A stretch of 64,000 nt of DNA, from the NCBI RefSeq assembly GCF_030994125.1, contig NZ_CP099917.1:3270001-3334000 (forward strand). The letters are read 5' to 3'. The notes below the pieces were generated by a model that worked only from the letters and a program-made list of their open reading frames with translations, was not told the DNA's origin and made no database searches. The position numbers and the translations under genes were made by a program. The DNA is from Pseudoalteromonas xiamenensis (GTDB lineage Bacteria > Pseudomonadota > Gammaproteobacteria > Enterobacterales > Alteromonadaceae). Below are positions 56,189 to 64,000 of the stretch, piece by piece; positions within the stretch are counted from its first letter, which is position 1; each line of letters opens with the position of its first letter.

Positions 56189-56216
56189 ATCAACCTGCCG
56201 AAAAGGCAGCAACAAA
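56189..56216 (+). repeat. Strongly degenerate terminal CRISPR repeat after the homing spacer
   Basis: ATCAACCTGCCGAAAAGGCA followed by GCAACAAA, exactly 60 bp after the third repeat. Only the stem CTGCC/GGCAG is kept; the loop is GAAAA instead of GCATA and both flanks differ. Such atypical repeats mark private homing guides in I-F3 transposons. Confidence 0.85.
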
Positions 56217-56220
56217 CATA

Positions 56221-56248
56221 AAAACCCCGGAATTTACCGGGGCTTTTT
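56221..56248 (+). terminator. Rho-independent terminator of the tniQ-cas/CRISPR transcript
   Basis: AAAACCCCGG, loop AATTTA, CCGGGGCTTTTT. It directly follows the degenerate repeat. Confidence 0.85.
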
Positions 56249-56427
56249 CATTACATAGATTCAAATAGGTTGATATGTATTTCATATTTGATGTCTTTAT
56301 TGTTGGTTAGATTGGCTGACTATAGTTTCGTTATAACAAGCGATATTAAAAATCTATCGTATTGATTAATTTGGTGATATGTTTTTAGAGCTAAGTACCT
56401 TTGTCAAACATTTCCAAGGGAGGAAAT

Positions 56428-56703
56428 ATGGCGCGTAAGTTAATTGAAAGCACTTTAGGTCAACTATTTGAATTAGCGTCTGACTTTTGGCAATTTAGTG
56501 CTTTAGTCAGCGCTTTGCTTGTTCTGGCATCATTTAAGGCCATCTCTTGGGCTCACGAACTGGTCACTGTATCTGGCGAACGTCCAATCACATACCTATT
56601 TGAATACTTCTCTTTTTTATTTTATCTGGTACCGATTATCCTTATTGGTTTTGCTTTTGTTTTTGGAAGAAAAGCTTTTGTGGGTTATCTAGAAATTCGC
56701 TGA
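56428..56703 (+). CDS. Small two-helix membrane protein
   Basis: 91 residues from ATG 56428 (GGGAGGAAAT upstream; the frame opens at TTG 56401). Two hydrophobic segments are seen: FWQFSALVSALLVLASFKAI and FLFYLVPIILIGFAFVFG. No family is recognised. It precedes the SIR2 gene by 93 bases on the same strand and may belong with it. Confidence 0.6.
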   Translation: MARKLIESTLGQLFELASDFWQFSALVSALLVLASFKAISWAHELVTVSGERPITYLFEYFSFLFYLVPIILIGFAFVFGRKAFVGYLEIR

Positions 56704-56796
56704 GTTCTTAACTCTCACAAGATGTCATACATGTATGTAAAGACCAATGAATCGCCTCGAGCCAAATTTGCGTTTTTTTTAAAGGTACCATAACCA

Positions 56797-59700
56797 ATGC
56801 AGTTTATAACGAATGGGCCCGATATACCTGACGAACTTCTTCAAGCTCATGAAGAAGGGCGTGTTGTATTTTTTTGTGGTGCAGGTATTTCCTATCCAGC
56901 GGGCCTACCCGGGTTCAAAGGTCTAGTAAAAGACATATACCGCTTGACTGGGACTGATCTCTTAGCAATGGAGAAGGAGGTATTCAACCGAGGCCAATAC
57001 GATGTAACTCTTGATTTATTGGAACGTCGTCTCCCTGGCCAACGAGTAGCTGTCAGAAAAAAACTGGCAGAGATATTGAAACCTAAACTTCGCCGCAAAG
57101 GGGCATTAGATACACAAACAGCATTGTTGCGTTTAGCCCGAAGTCGAGAAGATAGAGCTTTGCGACTAGTCACAACTAACTTTGATCGTACGTTTCACGC
57201 TGCAGCGAAACGTTCAGGGCAGTTATTTGAAACGTATGCAGCTCCTATGCTCCCTATCCCTAAAGACAGCCGCTGGAACGGCTTGGTTTTTTTACATGGA
57301 TTGTTGCCACAAAAAGAAGACTTGTCTGCATTGCAGAGATTAATTGTTACTAGTGGTGATTTTGGCTTAGCATATCTTACCGAGCGTTGGGCCGCGCGTT
57401 TCGTCAGCGAATTATTTCGAAATTATATAGTTTGCTTTGTTGGGTACAGTATCAACGACCCTGTGCTTAGATATATGATGGATGCATTAGCTGCCGATAG
57501 GATGCAAGGAGAAGTTACCCATCAAGCTTGGGCGTTTGGTGAATGTGAGCCTGGGCAAGAACAACGCAAAACAATCGAATGGGTAGCAAAAGGCGTCACA
57601 CCAATACTTTACAAGGTCTCAGGTGATGGCCGCGATCATTCAGCAATGCACCAAACTCTTCAAGCATGGTCTGAAACGTACCGTGATGGAGTTCAAGGAA
57701 AAGAAGCTATAGTTGTCAAACATGCACTTGCTCATCCACAAGCTAGTACACAACAAGATGATTTCGTAGGGCGAATGATTTGGGCGATTTCAGATAAAAC
57801 TGGTTTGCCAGCTAAGCGATTTGCCGAGTTTAATCCAACACCACCACTTGATTGGCTAATCGAACCTTTTTGCCAACAGCGCTTTGAGTTGAAAGATTTG
57901 ATTCGATTTGGAGTGCACCCGTCCGGTAAAACAACGCCTAACGTTCGGTTTAGCTTAGTTCAGCGGCCTGCACCCTTTGAGAAAACACCTAGAATGCAAC
58001 TTGTTTCTCGAGGCGACGAAAGCTGTATGTGGGATGATTGTATGTTTTATCTTGCTCGCTGGTTACTTTGTCACTTAAACGATTCAAGGTTGATTATGTG
58101 GCTTATGAAGCAAGGGGGAGAGTTACATCCAAGATTTAAATATATAATTGAACAAAAACTAGACTATTATGCTCAACTTGAATTAAATAAAAATCCCTCC
58201 GAACTTGACGAAATTCGCTTGCAATCTCCGCAAGCAATTCCGAACCCTATGATGAAAGTACTGTGGCGCCTAATGCTAACAGGGAGACTCAAATCAATTC
58301 GGCACACACATTCTCTCATTAGTTGGCAGCAGCGCTTAAAGCGCGAGGGAATGACAGCATCAATGCGTGCTGAATTAAGAGAATTACTAACACCTAAAAT
58401 TAGGTTAAAAGACGTTTTACAGTCATACAACGAGTTTCACGCATGTCCTGACTCGCCTTTGCAAGTGAAAAAGCAAGTTGATTTTGCACTCGAGTTAACC
58501 GCTGATTTTGCTCACTCGACTTTAGATAAGGACGCTGACAAAGTTTGGACGGCTGCATTACCGGACCTTATGGAAGACTTCCAGCTATTACTGCGAGATG
58601 CTTTAGATTTGTTGCACGAGATTGGAGAGATTGATGACCGTACAGATCACTCAAATTGGTATCTACCCTCAATTTCGCCGCACCCGCAAAACAGGAGATT
58701 TGATGACTGGGTATGTTTGATAGAATTCTTGCGAAAAGGGTGGGAGGATGTATACGCGAATAATCTTCCAAGAGCCTCTAGAATTGGTCAAATGTGGTTC
58801 GACATACCCTATCCAACATTTAAGAGAATGGCGCTATATACGGCGAGTTTCAACAATTGCATCATGCCTTCGCATTGGGTGAGCTGGCTTTTGGCTGACG
58901 ATGCCTGGTGGCTTTGGAGCAGGTGTATCAGGCGAGAGGTGCTAAGGCTTTTAGTTATACAAGGTCACAATTTGGATTCAGATTCCCAGGCTGACTTAGA
59001 AAAGGCCATATTGATGGGGCCAGCGCGAGAAATGTTTCAACCCGATCTAGAAGAAAATGATTGGCAAAATTTGGCATCTCGCGCAATTTGGTTATTTCTT
59101 GCCAAACTTAAAAGTTCAGGCCTTAACCTAGGCGCGCTAGCATATTCAAAATATATCGAGTTGTCACGGGCAAACCCTTGCTGGCAATTACACTCAGATG
59201 AGAGCGATGAGTTTATGTTTTGGATGAGTTCAGGCGATGAACCTGACTATGAGAAGCTTGAAGTTGATGATATAGCCCCACGAAAAAGAAACGAACTCGT
59301 TAAATGGCTAGTAAGATCTTTACCAAAACAACGTCCTTTTTATAACGACACTTGGATGGAAGTGTGTAAATCGCGCTTTTATCATAGTGTATTTGCACTG
59401 CGCGATTTAACGATTCTTGGTAAGTGGCCTGCCGCCCGATGGAATGAAGCACTGGAGGTGTGGCAAGGGCAGGAACATATCAATCGTTCTTGGCAATGTG
59501 TCGCGCCGCTTTTACAAGAGGCACCAGATGGCTTTTTGCTTGAAGTAGCTCATGCCGCAACCAGGTGGCTAGAGAAAGCCGCGGAGTTTGTAAATCTTGA
59601 CGAGGATGCCTTCCTAAACCTGTGTCAACGATTTACTGCATTGCCAATGGTTGTTGGTACGGGAGCTCGATTAACCCGTAATGGCATAGAGACTCATGAC

Positions 59701-60636
59701 TATTTAACATCTGCGATTAATCATCCGATAGGGCATGTAACGCGTGCGTTGCTTAACCTTTGGTTAAAACGCGCACCGAAGGATTATGATTTACTCCCGA
59801 ACGATATTAAACCTTTTTTTACGACACTTTGTGACGCAAATTTAGAGCATTTTTGCCACGCAAGAGTGTTGATGGGTAGCCGACTAATAGCATTTTATCG
59901 AGTAGACCCAAGGTGGACAGAACAACATCTTTTACCTTTACTAGATTGGAATAAGACCACTGAGGCTATGGCGATATGGCAAGGTTTTCTTTGGTCTCCA
60001 CGTTTATATGCCCCTTTGCTGAATGCGTTTAAATCACAGTTTCTAGACTGTGCAAAACATTACGATAAATTAGGTGAATATAACGACCAATTTGCGACAT
60101 TTTTGACGTATTTAGCGTTAGAGCCCCCAAAAGAATATACGAATGAAGAGCTCCGCTTGGTGTACAGCTTGCTTCCGCAAAACGCTTTAGAAAGCGCGGC
60201 ACGAGCGTTTTTACAAGCACTTCAAGGAGCAGCTGAACGAGCTGAAGATTATTGGATAAATCGCTCACATCGTTTCTGGTTGTATATATGGCCTAAAACA
60301 CTCAATTTGGTTTCACCTCGCCTTGCAGGTTATTTGGCCCGCACTGCGATTGCAGCTAAAGGAGAATTCCCGACTGCATTTGAAGCGGTAAAGGACTGGT
60401 TACAACCAACGGACAACCCGAGTCACGTAATTAATGTGCTATACGAATCCGGTTTATGTACACGGTTCCCATTAACCGCATTAGCGTTGTTAGATGCGGT
60501 CGTTGAAGAACAGCAATGGGCACCGGAAGAGTTAAATCTCTGCTTAACCGAAATCGTAAATGTTGAACCACAGATAAATGAATATTTTCAATACCGCAGA
60601 CTTTACGAGTATTATCAGCGTAACCGACTAGAGTAA
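56797..60636 (+). CDS. Giant SIR2-domain protein, defence-associated-sirtuin-like
   Basis: 1279 residues. The N-terminal SIR2-like domain has the NAD-binding VVFFCGAGISYPAGLPGF (residues 23-40), LVTTNFDRTF near 126, a catalytic-type FLHG near 168 and FVGYSINDPVLRYMM near 213. About 1000 further residues, rich in Trp and helices, have no motif I recognise. The layout matches defence-associated sirtuins that deplete NAD+ on phage infection. It sits between the array and the distal end as cargo. Confidence 0.8.
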   Translation: MQFITNGPDIPDELLQAHEEGRVVFFCGAGISYPAGLPGFKGLVKDIYRLTGTDLLAMEKEVFNRGQYDVTLDLLERRLPGQRVAVRKKLAEILKPKLRRKGALDTQTALLRLARSREDRALRLVTTNFDRTFHAAAKRSGQLFETYAAPMLPIPKDSRWNGLVFLHGLLPQKEDLSALQRLIVTSGDFGLAYLTERWAARFVSELFRNYIVCFVGYSINDPVLRYMMDALAADRMQGEVTHQAWAFGECEPGQEQRKTIEWVAKGVTPILYKVSGDGRDHSAMHQTLQAWSETYRDGVQGKEAIVVKHALAHPQASTQQDDFVGRMIWAISDKTGLPAKRFAEFNPTPPLDWLIEPFCQQRFELKDLIRFGVHPSGKTTPNVRFSLVQRPAPFEKTPRMQLVSRGDESCMWDDCMFYLARWLLCHLNDSRLIMWLMKQGGELHPRFKYIIEQKLDYYAQLELNKNPSELDEIRLQSPQAIPNPMMKVLWRLMLTGRLKSIRHTHSLISWQQRLKREGMTASMRAELRELLTPKIRLKDVLQSYNEFHACPDSPLQVKKQVDFALELTADFAHSTLDKDADKVWTAALPDLMEDFQLLLRDALDLLHEIGEIDDRTDHSNWYLPSISPHPQNRRFDDWVCLIEFLRKGWEDVYANNLPRASRIGQMWFDIPYPTFKRMALYTASFNNCIMPSHWVSWLLADDAWWLWSRCIRREVLRLLVIQGHNLDSDSQADLEKAILMGPAREMFQPDLEENDWQNLASRAIWLFLAKLKSSGLNLGALAYSKYIELSRANPCWQLHSDESDEFMFWMSSGDEPDYEKLEVDDIAPRKRNELVKWLVRSLPKQRPFYNDTWMEVCKSRFYHSVFALRDLTILGKWPAARWNEALEVWQGQEHINRSWQCVAPLLQEAPDGFLLEVAHAATRWLEKAAEFVNLDEDAFLNLCQRFTALPMVVGTGARLTRNGIETHDYLTSAINHPIGHVTRALLNLWLKRAPKDYDLLPNDIKPFFTTLCDANLEHFCHARVLMGSRLIAFYRVDPRWTEQHLLPLLDWNKTTEAMAIWQGFLWSPRLYAPLLNAFKSQFLDCAKHYDKLGEYNDQFATFLTYLALEPPKEYTNEELRLVYSLLPQNALESAARAFLQALQGAAERAEDYWINRSHRFWLYIWPKTLNLVSPRLAGYLARTAIAAKGEFPTAFEAVKDWLQPTDNPSHVINVLYESGLCTRFPLTALALLDAVVEEQQWAPEELNLCLTEIVNVEPQINEYFQYRRLYEYYQRNRLE

Positions 60637-60679
60637 GGACTTATCAAGTTGTTAACGCATTTTGATCAAAAGTAATATG

Positions 60680-61186
60680 TTATACATTTACTAAATAGTT
60701 GTATCTCAGACCAAATGAAACGCAAAGACAAATAAAACCTATTGCGGCTAATGGCCCTTTAGGGGAGCCTAGAATAAATGTTGTAAACGATCGAAATAAA
60801 CCACCTAAACCGACGGGTATCAATATATACATGAATATATTTGAAAGAGTTAAGAATCCGCCAGTTAATAACAATAATGCAGCTATAGACCACAAAGATA
60901 GAAAAGCTGGACTCTCTACAAGAATTGGAAGACTATTAAAGTTAAGCATTAAAAATCCCAAACCAAGCATTACAACTGCGGTAATTATTTTTGCAATTTT
61001 ACTTTTTATATACTCCCATGTGGATGTAATGTCAGAATCAACGCGACTTTGAACTCCTGAAAAATATGCCTTGGCTTTTTCATTTGCCTTTTCACGCCAT
61101 GATTCTGGCATAAAATAATCAAGCCCCATCAAAATGCTAGCGGCTATTTGAAACTTTAAAACTAGTAATTGTTGCTCGGGTGTCAA
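60680..61186 (-). CDS. Membrane protein of unknown function
   Basis: 168 residues starting TTG with a strong GGAGGA upstream on the minus strand. An N-terminal soluble part is followed by three or four membrane segments (IITAVVMLGLGFLMLNF, FLSLWSIAALLLLTGGFLTL, IFMYILIPVGLGGLF, LAAIGFICLCVSFGL). It is convergent with the SIR2 gene and is the last gene before the distal transposon end. No family recognised. Confidence 0.6.
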   Translation of the reverse strand: MTPEQQLLVLKFQIAASILMGLDYFMPESWREKANEKAKAYFSGVQSRVDSDITSTWEYIKSKIAKIITAVVMLGLGFLMLNFNSLPILVESPAFLSLWSIAALLLLTGGFLTLSNIFMYILIPVGLGGLFRSFTTFILGSPKGPLAAIGFICLCVSFGLRYNYLVNV

Positions 61187-61570
61187 CTTGTCCTCCTAAA
61201 TATATAACAGCTTTATTGCAGGGGATTTCCCCTATTTCAGCGCGAAAACGTCCTTATTTTATGAGTTTCTATTAATAGCAAAAAGCATAAGTTATTGCTA
61301 ACTATATATTCTGATTTATGCAACTTATATAATAAATATGTAAAAAAGAGGAAAGTATCCTCTTATTCGTTCTAAGTTAAAAAAGACTCATCTGAGTGAC
61401 CGGTTATCGCTTATTCGCGACGCTCGACTAGACTCGTTTTGGGGCAGAAGCGAGTTACGCTGATTGCCCGCTTTTGGGACATTTTGATTTGTAGAATACA
61501 CAGGCTTCTCATAGCATCAAGTTGGTCAACTAGTAAATTTTGCGTGGATTGGACAAGGTCGGTAACTTTT
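61187..61570. other. Gene-free stretch inside the distal transposon end
   Basis: AT-rich to about 61380, then mixed sequence. No ORF here has a ribosome site or family resemblance. It leads into the TnsB-type repeats of the distal end. Confidence 0.5.
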
Positions 61571-61716
61571 TGCAAACTTAGGCTTCATTGTTATGTCAAC
61601 TTATGCTTCAATCATGCTGCTAAGCTGTTGATGTATGTTTGGTATTTTATGCAAACTTACAGTTCAAACTGCAAAATGATGTTTGCTGTTTGAACTGTAA
61701 GTTACTTCAAACTACA
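61571..61716 (-). repeat. Distal transposon end with TnsB-type sites and an inverted pair
   Basis: Sites TGCAAACTTAGGCTTCATTG (61571), TGTCAACTTATGCTTCAATC (61594) and TGCAAACTTACAGTTCAAAC (61650) are reverse-complement relatives of the ffs-proximal repeats. The terminus ends ACTTCAAACTACA. AACTTACAGTTCAAAC near 61654 recurs inverted (GTTTGAACTGTAAGTT, near 61688), forming a hairpin next to the tip. Wider spacing than at the proximal end fits a Tn7 left end. Confidence 0.7.
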
Positions 61717-61806
61717 AAACATGTCTCTTGTATTAATATCGTGATTGTAAGAAAGCATCTCAGTGCACTTTTGCTAGTGATTTCAATTATTTTAGAGTAA
61801 ATTTTG

Positions 61807-62241
61807 CTATTTGAGCTTCATTTTCTTAACGCCTTGATGTTGCAGGCGTACGGCTTTTTTCAATAAATTTTGGAATTTGGGGCAATCAAATTGATTGGCT
61901 TTTGGACAATGAGCTACATGTCGCAATGTATCACTGATTACACTTAATAACGCGATACTCTTTTCAATCTCTTCCGCTTTTTCAAGCAACTGGCTTCTGT
62001 CAATTTCAGCATTTAACCCAGACTCAAGCAGCACACAGATTTCATCCAGCGAAAAACCACCAAACTGCGCTAAGGAAATGACAGACAATTTTTCCACAAC
62101 ATTTGCCTTAAATATTCGCGTCAGCCCTTTGCGCCCAATTGGTTTGATAAGACCTTTTTCTTCGTAATAACGAATGGTTGAAGAAGGAACTCCTGATAAT
62201 TTTGATACTTGCTGAATATCTAGTTCAGGTTTTTCGCTCAT
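61807..62241 (-). CDS. MerR-family transcriptional regulator
   Basis: 144 residues from ATG at 62241 (AAGAGG upstream on the minus strand; the frame continues to 62301). The winged helix-turn-helix LDIQQVSKLSGVPSSTIRYY-EEKGLIKPIGRKG is followed by a dimerisation helix and C-terminal HCPKANQFDCPKFQNLL. It lacks the SoxR CX2CXCX5C cluster. It is divergent from an MFS exporter it probably controls. Confidence 0.85.
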   Translation of the reverse strand: MSEKPELDIQQVSKLSGVPSSTIRYYEEKGLIKPIGRKGLTRIFKANVVEKLSVISLAQFGGFSLDEICVLLESGLNAEIDRSQLLEKAEEIEKSIALLSVISDTLRHVAHCPKANQFDCPKFQNLLKKAVRLQHQGVKKMKLK

Positions 62242-62246
62242 ACCTC

Positions 62247-62277
62247 TTGACCTCAAGTCGACTTGAAGTCGTAGTAT
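62247..62277 (+). promoter_or_regulatory. MerR-type promoter/operator between regulator and MFS gene
   Basis: TTGACC (62247-62252) and TAGTAT (62272-62277) are separated by 19 bases, the long spacer typical of MerR activation. The dyad TCAAGTCGACTTGA (62253-62266) fills the spacer and resembles a SoxR box. Confidence 0.7.
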
Positions 62278-62311
62278 AGTTTTCAAGCCGATTAACTTCA
62301 AGAGGTTCCCT

Positions 62312-62956
62312 ATGAAGTCCTCTCTTAGACGAAAAAATCAAGAACCAAAGACAATATCGCACCGTATGATCTTAGCTATGCTGGCATTTGCTACGCTATT
62401 ACCTTCGCTTGCAATCAGCAGCGTGAATCTCACATTCCCCATTCTTGCCACACAACTGGACGTATCATTTTCACAAGTTCAATGGTTGACCATAGCTTAT
62501 ATGTTAAGTCTGACGTCAACCCTAGTCATCGCAGGCAAAGTCATTGATGCAAAAGGCGAGAAAAAGGTACTTATTATCGGGCTAATGATATTCATTGGCG
62601 CATCCATCGCTTTAGGTACGAACACAGATCTTTACCATTTGATTTTTTTCAGAGCTATCCAAGGCATCGGGGGCGCAATGCTAATCGCAGTAAATATGGT
62701 GATTGCGAGCAAAACATTTGAAAAGAACAAAGTTGGTTCCGCAATTGGGTTGATTGGCAGCATGTCAGCAATCGGTACAGGAGCGGGTCCAGTGGCGGCG
62801 AGCTTCTTGATTGAATATTGGAGCTGGCAAAGTGTATTTCTAATCAACATACCTATTGCCGCTGCAATCTTAGTTCTTGCCCTTTATTACTTGCCAGCTA
62901 ATAAAACCAAGACGAGCCAGTCGATAAATTACAAGGCCGCCCTTCTGTTTTTTTAA
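62312..62956 (+). CDS. MFS multidrug transporter, N-terminal part (frameshifted)
   Basis: 214 residues. Membrane helices 1-6 are visible, with a DHA-type motif A region (GKVIDAKGEKKVLIIGLMIF) and motif C-like GSMSAIGTGAGPVAASFLI. The frame ends at TAA right after a T7 run (62948-62954). Adding one T reads on as FFLTIAFSTTTLKTTESGLG into the ORF at 63001, giving a 475-residue, 14-helix drug:H+ antiporter. Confidence 0.8.
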   Translation: MKSSLRRKNQEPKTISHRMILAMLAFATLLPSLAISSVNLTFPILATQLDVSFSQVQWLTIAYMLSLTSTLVIAGKVIDAKGEKKVLIIGLMIFIGASIALGTNTDLYHLIFFRAIQGIGGAMLIAVNMVIASKTFEKNKVGSAIGLIGSMSAIGTGAGPVAASFLIEYWSWQSVFLINIPIAAAILVLALYYLPANKTKTSQSINYKAALLFF

Positions 62957-63000
62957 CAATTGCATTTTCAACCACAACCTTAAAAACAACAGAGTCTGGT

Positions 63001-63738
63001 TTGGGCAGTTTTACTCTAATTTTGACAATGGTTTCCATCGGCATGTTAGCAGCCTTTGTTACCTATGAAAGGCAAACAAATCAACCCTTATTCAATGTGG
63101 AAACACTAAAAGAACCAACGCTATTAATCAGCCTATTTACAAATTTCTTGATCGCTAATGTCGTCATGATTTCTCTTATCATTGGCCCATTTTATCTGAC
63201 ATTGGCGTTACAACTATCAATTGTAGAAACGGGGTTCGTCATGATAGCTAGCCCTGTCACGGTTGCCATGTTCGCCTTTCTGTCCGGTAAGTTAACTAAC
63301 AAGATTAATCTAGACAACTTGGCACTTGTTGGTATCACCGTGATTACCTTGGGTGCAGTATGGATGACACAGATAACCGCAACTGACGGCACTATAGGTT
63401 ACATAATTGGACTGGTGATTATGGGCTCTGGATATGCGACTTTCACCTCAGCGAACAATACGCTCACTATGTTAAAAGTTAATTCCAGCAACAAAGGTTT
63501 GCTTTCCGGTACTTTAAGCTTATCTAGAAACTTGGGACTAATGATAGGAGCTACAATAAGCAGCAACTTATATTCATTCATCACAGGCTTGTCTCAACAA
63601 GCAGAGCCTAGCCCACTTCTTTTGTCTGACGGCGTAAACATGGTGTATTTCGTCGCACTTCTAGCCCTATTTACGGCTTTAAGCATTCAATTTTTTAATA
63701 AGCAGACTAAGGGTAAGAACCAAGTCAATACTGCCTAA
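63001..63738 (+). CDS. MFS multidrug transporter, C-terminal part (frameshifted)
   Basis: 245 residues covering the remaining helices (SLFTNFLIANVVMISLIIGP, GYIIGLVIMGSGYATFTSAN, MVYFVALLALFTALSIQFF). The apparent TTG start is internal; the real gene begins at 62312. Without the missing base the transporter would be non-functional. Substrate unknown. Confidence 0.78.
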   Translation: MGSFTLILTMVSIGMLAAFVTYERQTNQPLFNVETLKEPTLLISLFTNFLIANVVMISLIIGPFYLTLALQLSIVETGFVMIASPVTVAMFAFLSGKLTNKINLDNLALVGITVITLGAVWMTQITATDGTIGYIIGLVIMGSGYATFTSANNTLTMLKVNSSNKGLLSGTLSLSRNLGLMIGATISSNLYSFITGLSQQAEPSPLLLSDGVNMVYFVALLALFTALSIQFFNKQTKGKNQVNTA

Positions 63739-63779
63739 AACCCTTCATTTTTAAACAACCAAAATAGAGGTTAACTACG

Positions 63780-64000
63780 ATGAAAAATACATTAAATGAA
63801 GTCATTAGTGAAATTCAATCGCATTGGCAAGGGTTGAACTCTCATACAGTTGAACAAACGCGAGCACAATTGCAGCGATTGGCTCAAACCCCAGTTACAG
63901 AGCCGTGGTTTGAGCGTTTACTTCAAGAAAAACCAGAAAGCCAAGAGTTACATCGGGATGATAAACTCGGCTTTATCTTGCTTGCCCACTTTGAAAAAAA
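63780..64000 (+). CDS. Unknown protein, 5' part (possible cupin-type enzyme)
   Basis: An open frame of 73 residues runs off the window, starting MKNTLNEVISEIQSHWQGLN with AGAGG upstream. The end, DDKLGFILLAHFEKK, weakly resembles the start of small metal-dependent double-stranded beta-helix (cupin) proteins. It follows the MFS gene by 41 bases and may be co-regulated. Too little is visible to assign a function. Confidence 0.5.
   Translation, partial: MKNTLNEVISEIQSHWQGLNSHTVEQTRAQLQRLAQTPVTEPWFERLLQEKPESQELHRDDKLGFILLAHFEK

Larger units (their letters stand above)
37826..61716 (+). mobile_element. Tn7-like CRISPR-associated transposon, type I-F3, inserted 3' of ffs
   Basis: The terminal inverted repeats are TGTTGTTTGAAGT at 37826 and its near-copy (reverse complement TGTAGTTTGAAGT) at 61716, matching at 12 of 13. 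Inside are tnsABC, tniQ, Cascade genes without cas1, cas2 or cas3, a CRISPR array with an ffs-matching guide, and defence-like cargo. By Tn7 convention the ffs-proximal, tnsA-side end is the right end. The five flanking bases are AAATG and AAACA, so no perfect target duplication is visible. The ffs target suggests the I-F3b branch (from family knowledge). Confidence 0.92.

Noticed and set aside
61439..61693. An 84-codon open frame near the distal transposon end
   Set aside because: No ribosome site, low-complexity translation, and it runs through the TnsB-type repeats; best seen as chance.

Overview
The window is a piece of a gammaproteobacterial chromosome. Gene order and protein character suggest a marine Alteromonadales, plausibly Pseudoalteromonas; the genus is inferred from general resemblance only. 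Three blocks can be read.

(1) Positions 1-37.8 kb are ordinary core genome. They hold a type IV pilus minor-pilin operon (pilW-pilX-pilY1-pilE) with two FimT/GspH-type pseudopilins on the other strand, then glnB, dapD, glnD and map. Next comes the conserved run rpsB-tsf-pyrH-frr-uppS-cdsA-dxr-rseP-bamA-skp-lpxD-fabZ-lpxA-lpxB-rnhB-dnaE-accA-tilS, covering translation, isoprenoid, phospholipid, lipid A and outer-membrane biogenesis. It is followed by a diguanylate cyclase, a Kef-type antiporter, a patatin-like protein, a DUF3014 protein and the SRP RNA gene ffs.

(2) Positions 37,826-61,716 (about 23.9 kb) form a Tn7-like, CRISPR-associated transposon of type I-F3, inserted just 3' of ffs. The ffs-proximal end carries three direct TnsB-type sites and is followed by tnsA-tnsB-tnsC. 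Cargo follows: a large NTPase-nuclease now split by two frameshifts, a partner ORF, an AbiH protein, a CoiA-like nuclease, an Xre regulator and an ABC-ATPase/TOPRIM fusion. Then come tniQ-cas8-cas5-cas7-cas6 and a short CRISPR array. The last spacer, bracketed by a variant repeat and a strongly degenerate repeat, matches ffs at 24 of 32 positions. Its mismatches include positions 6, 12, 18 and 24, the pattern expected for a homing guide read by Cascade. The protospacer ends 50 bp before the transposon end. More cargo (a small membrane protein, a 1279-residue SIR2 protein and another membrane protein) lies between the array and the distal end.

Three near-identical palindromes (CTAAG-N5-CTTAG) lie in the xre/coiA-like intergenic region and directly upstream of tniQ. 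They are probably the operators through which Xre controls itself and the tniQ-cas operon. Cas8 and Cas5, usually fused in this family, are separated here by one in-frame stop codon.

(3) Positions 61,717-64,000 are flanking DNA: a MerR-family regulator divergent from a DHA2-like MFS transporter broken by a frameshift, and the start of a further gene. All three frameshifts in the window lie in 7-base homopolymers and are repaired by adding one base. They may therefore be sequencing artefacts rather than decay.
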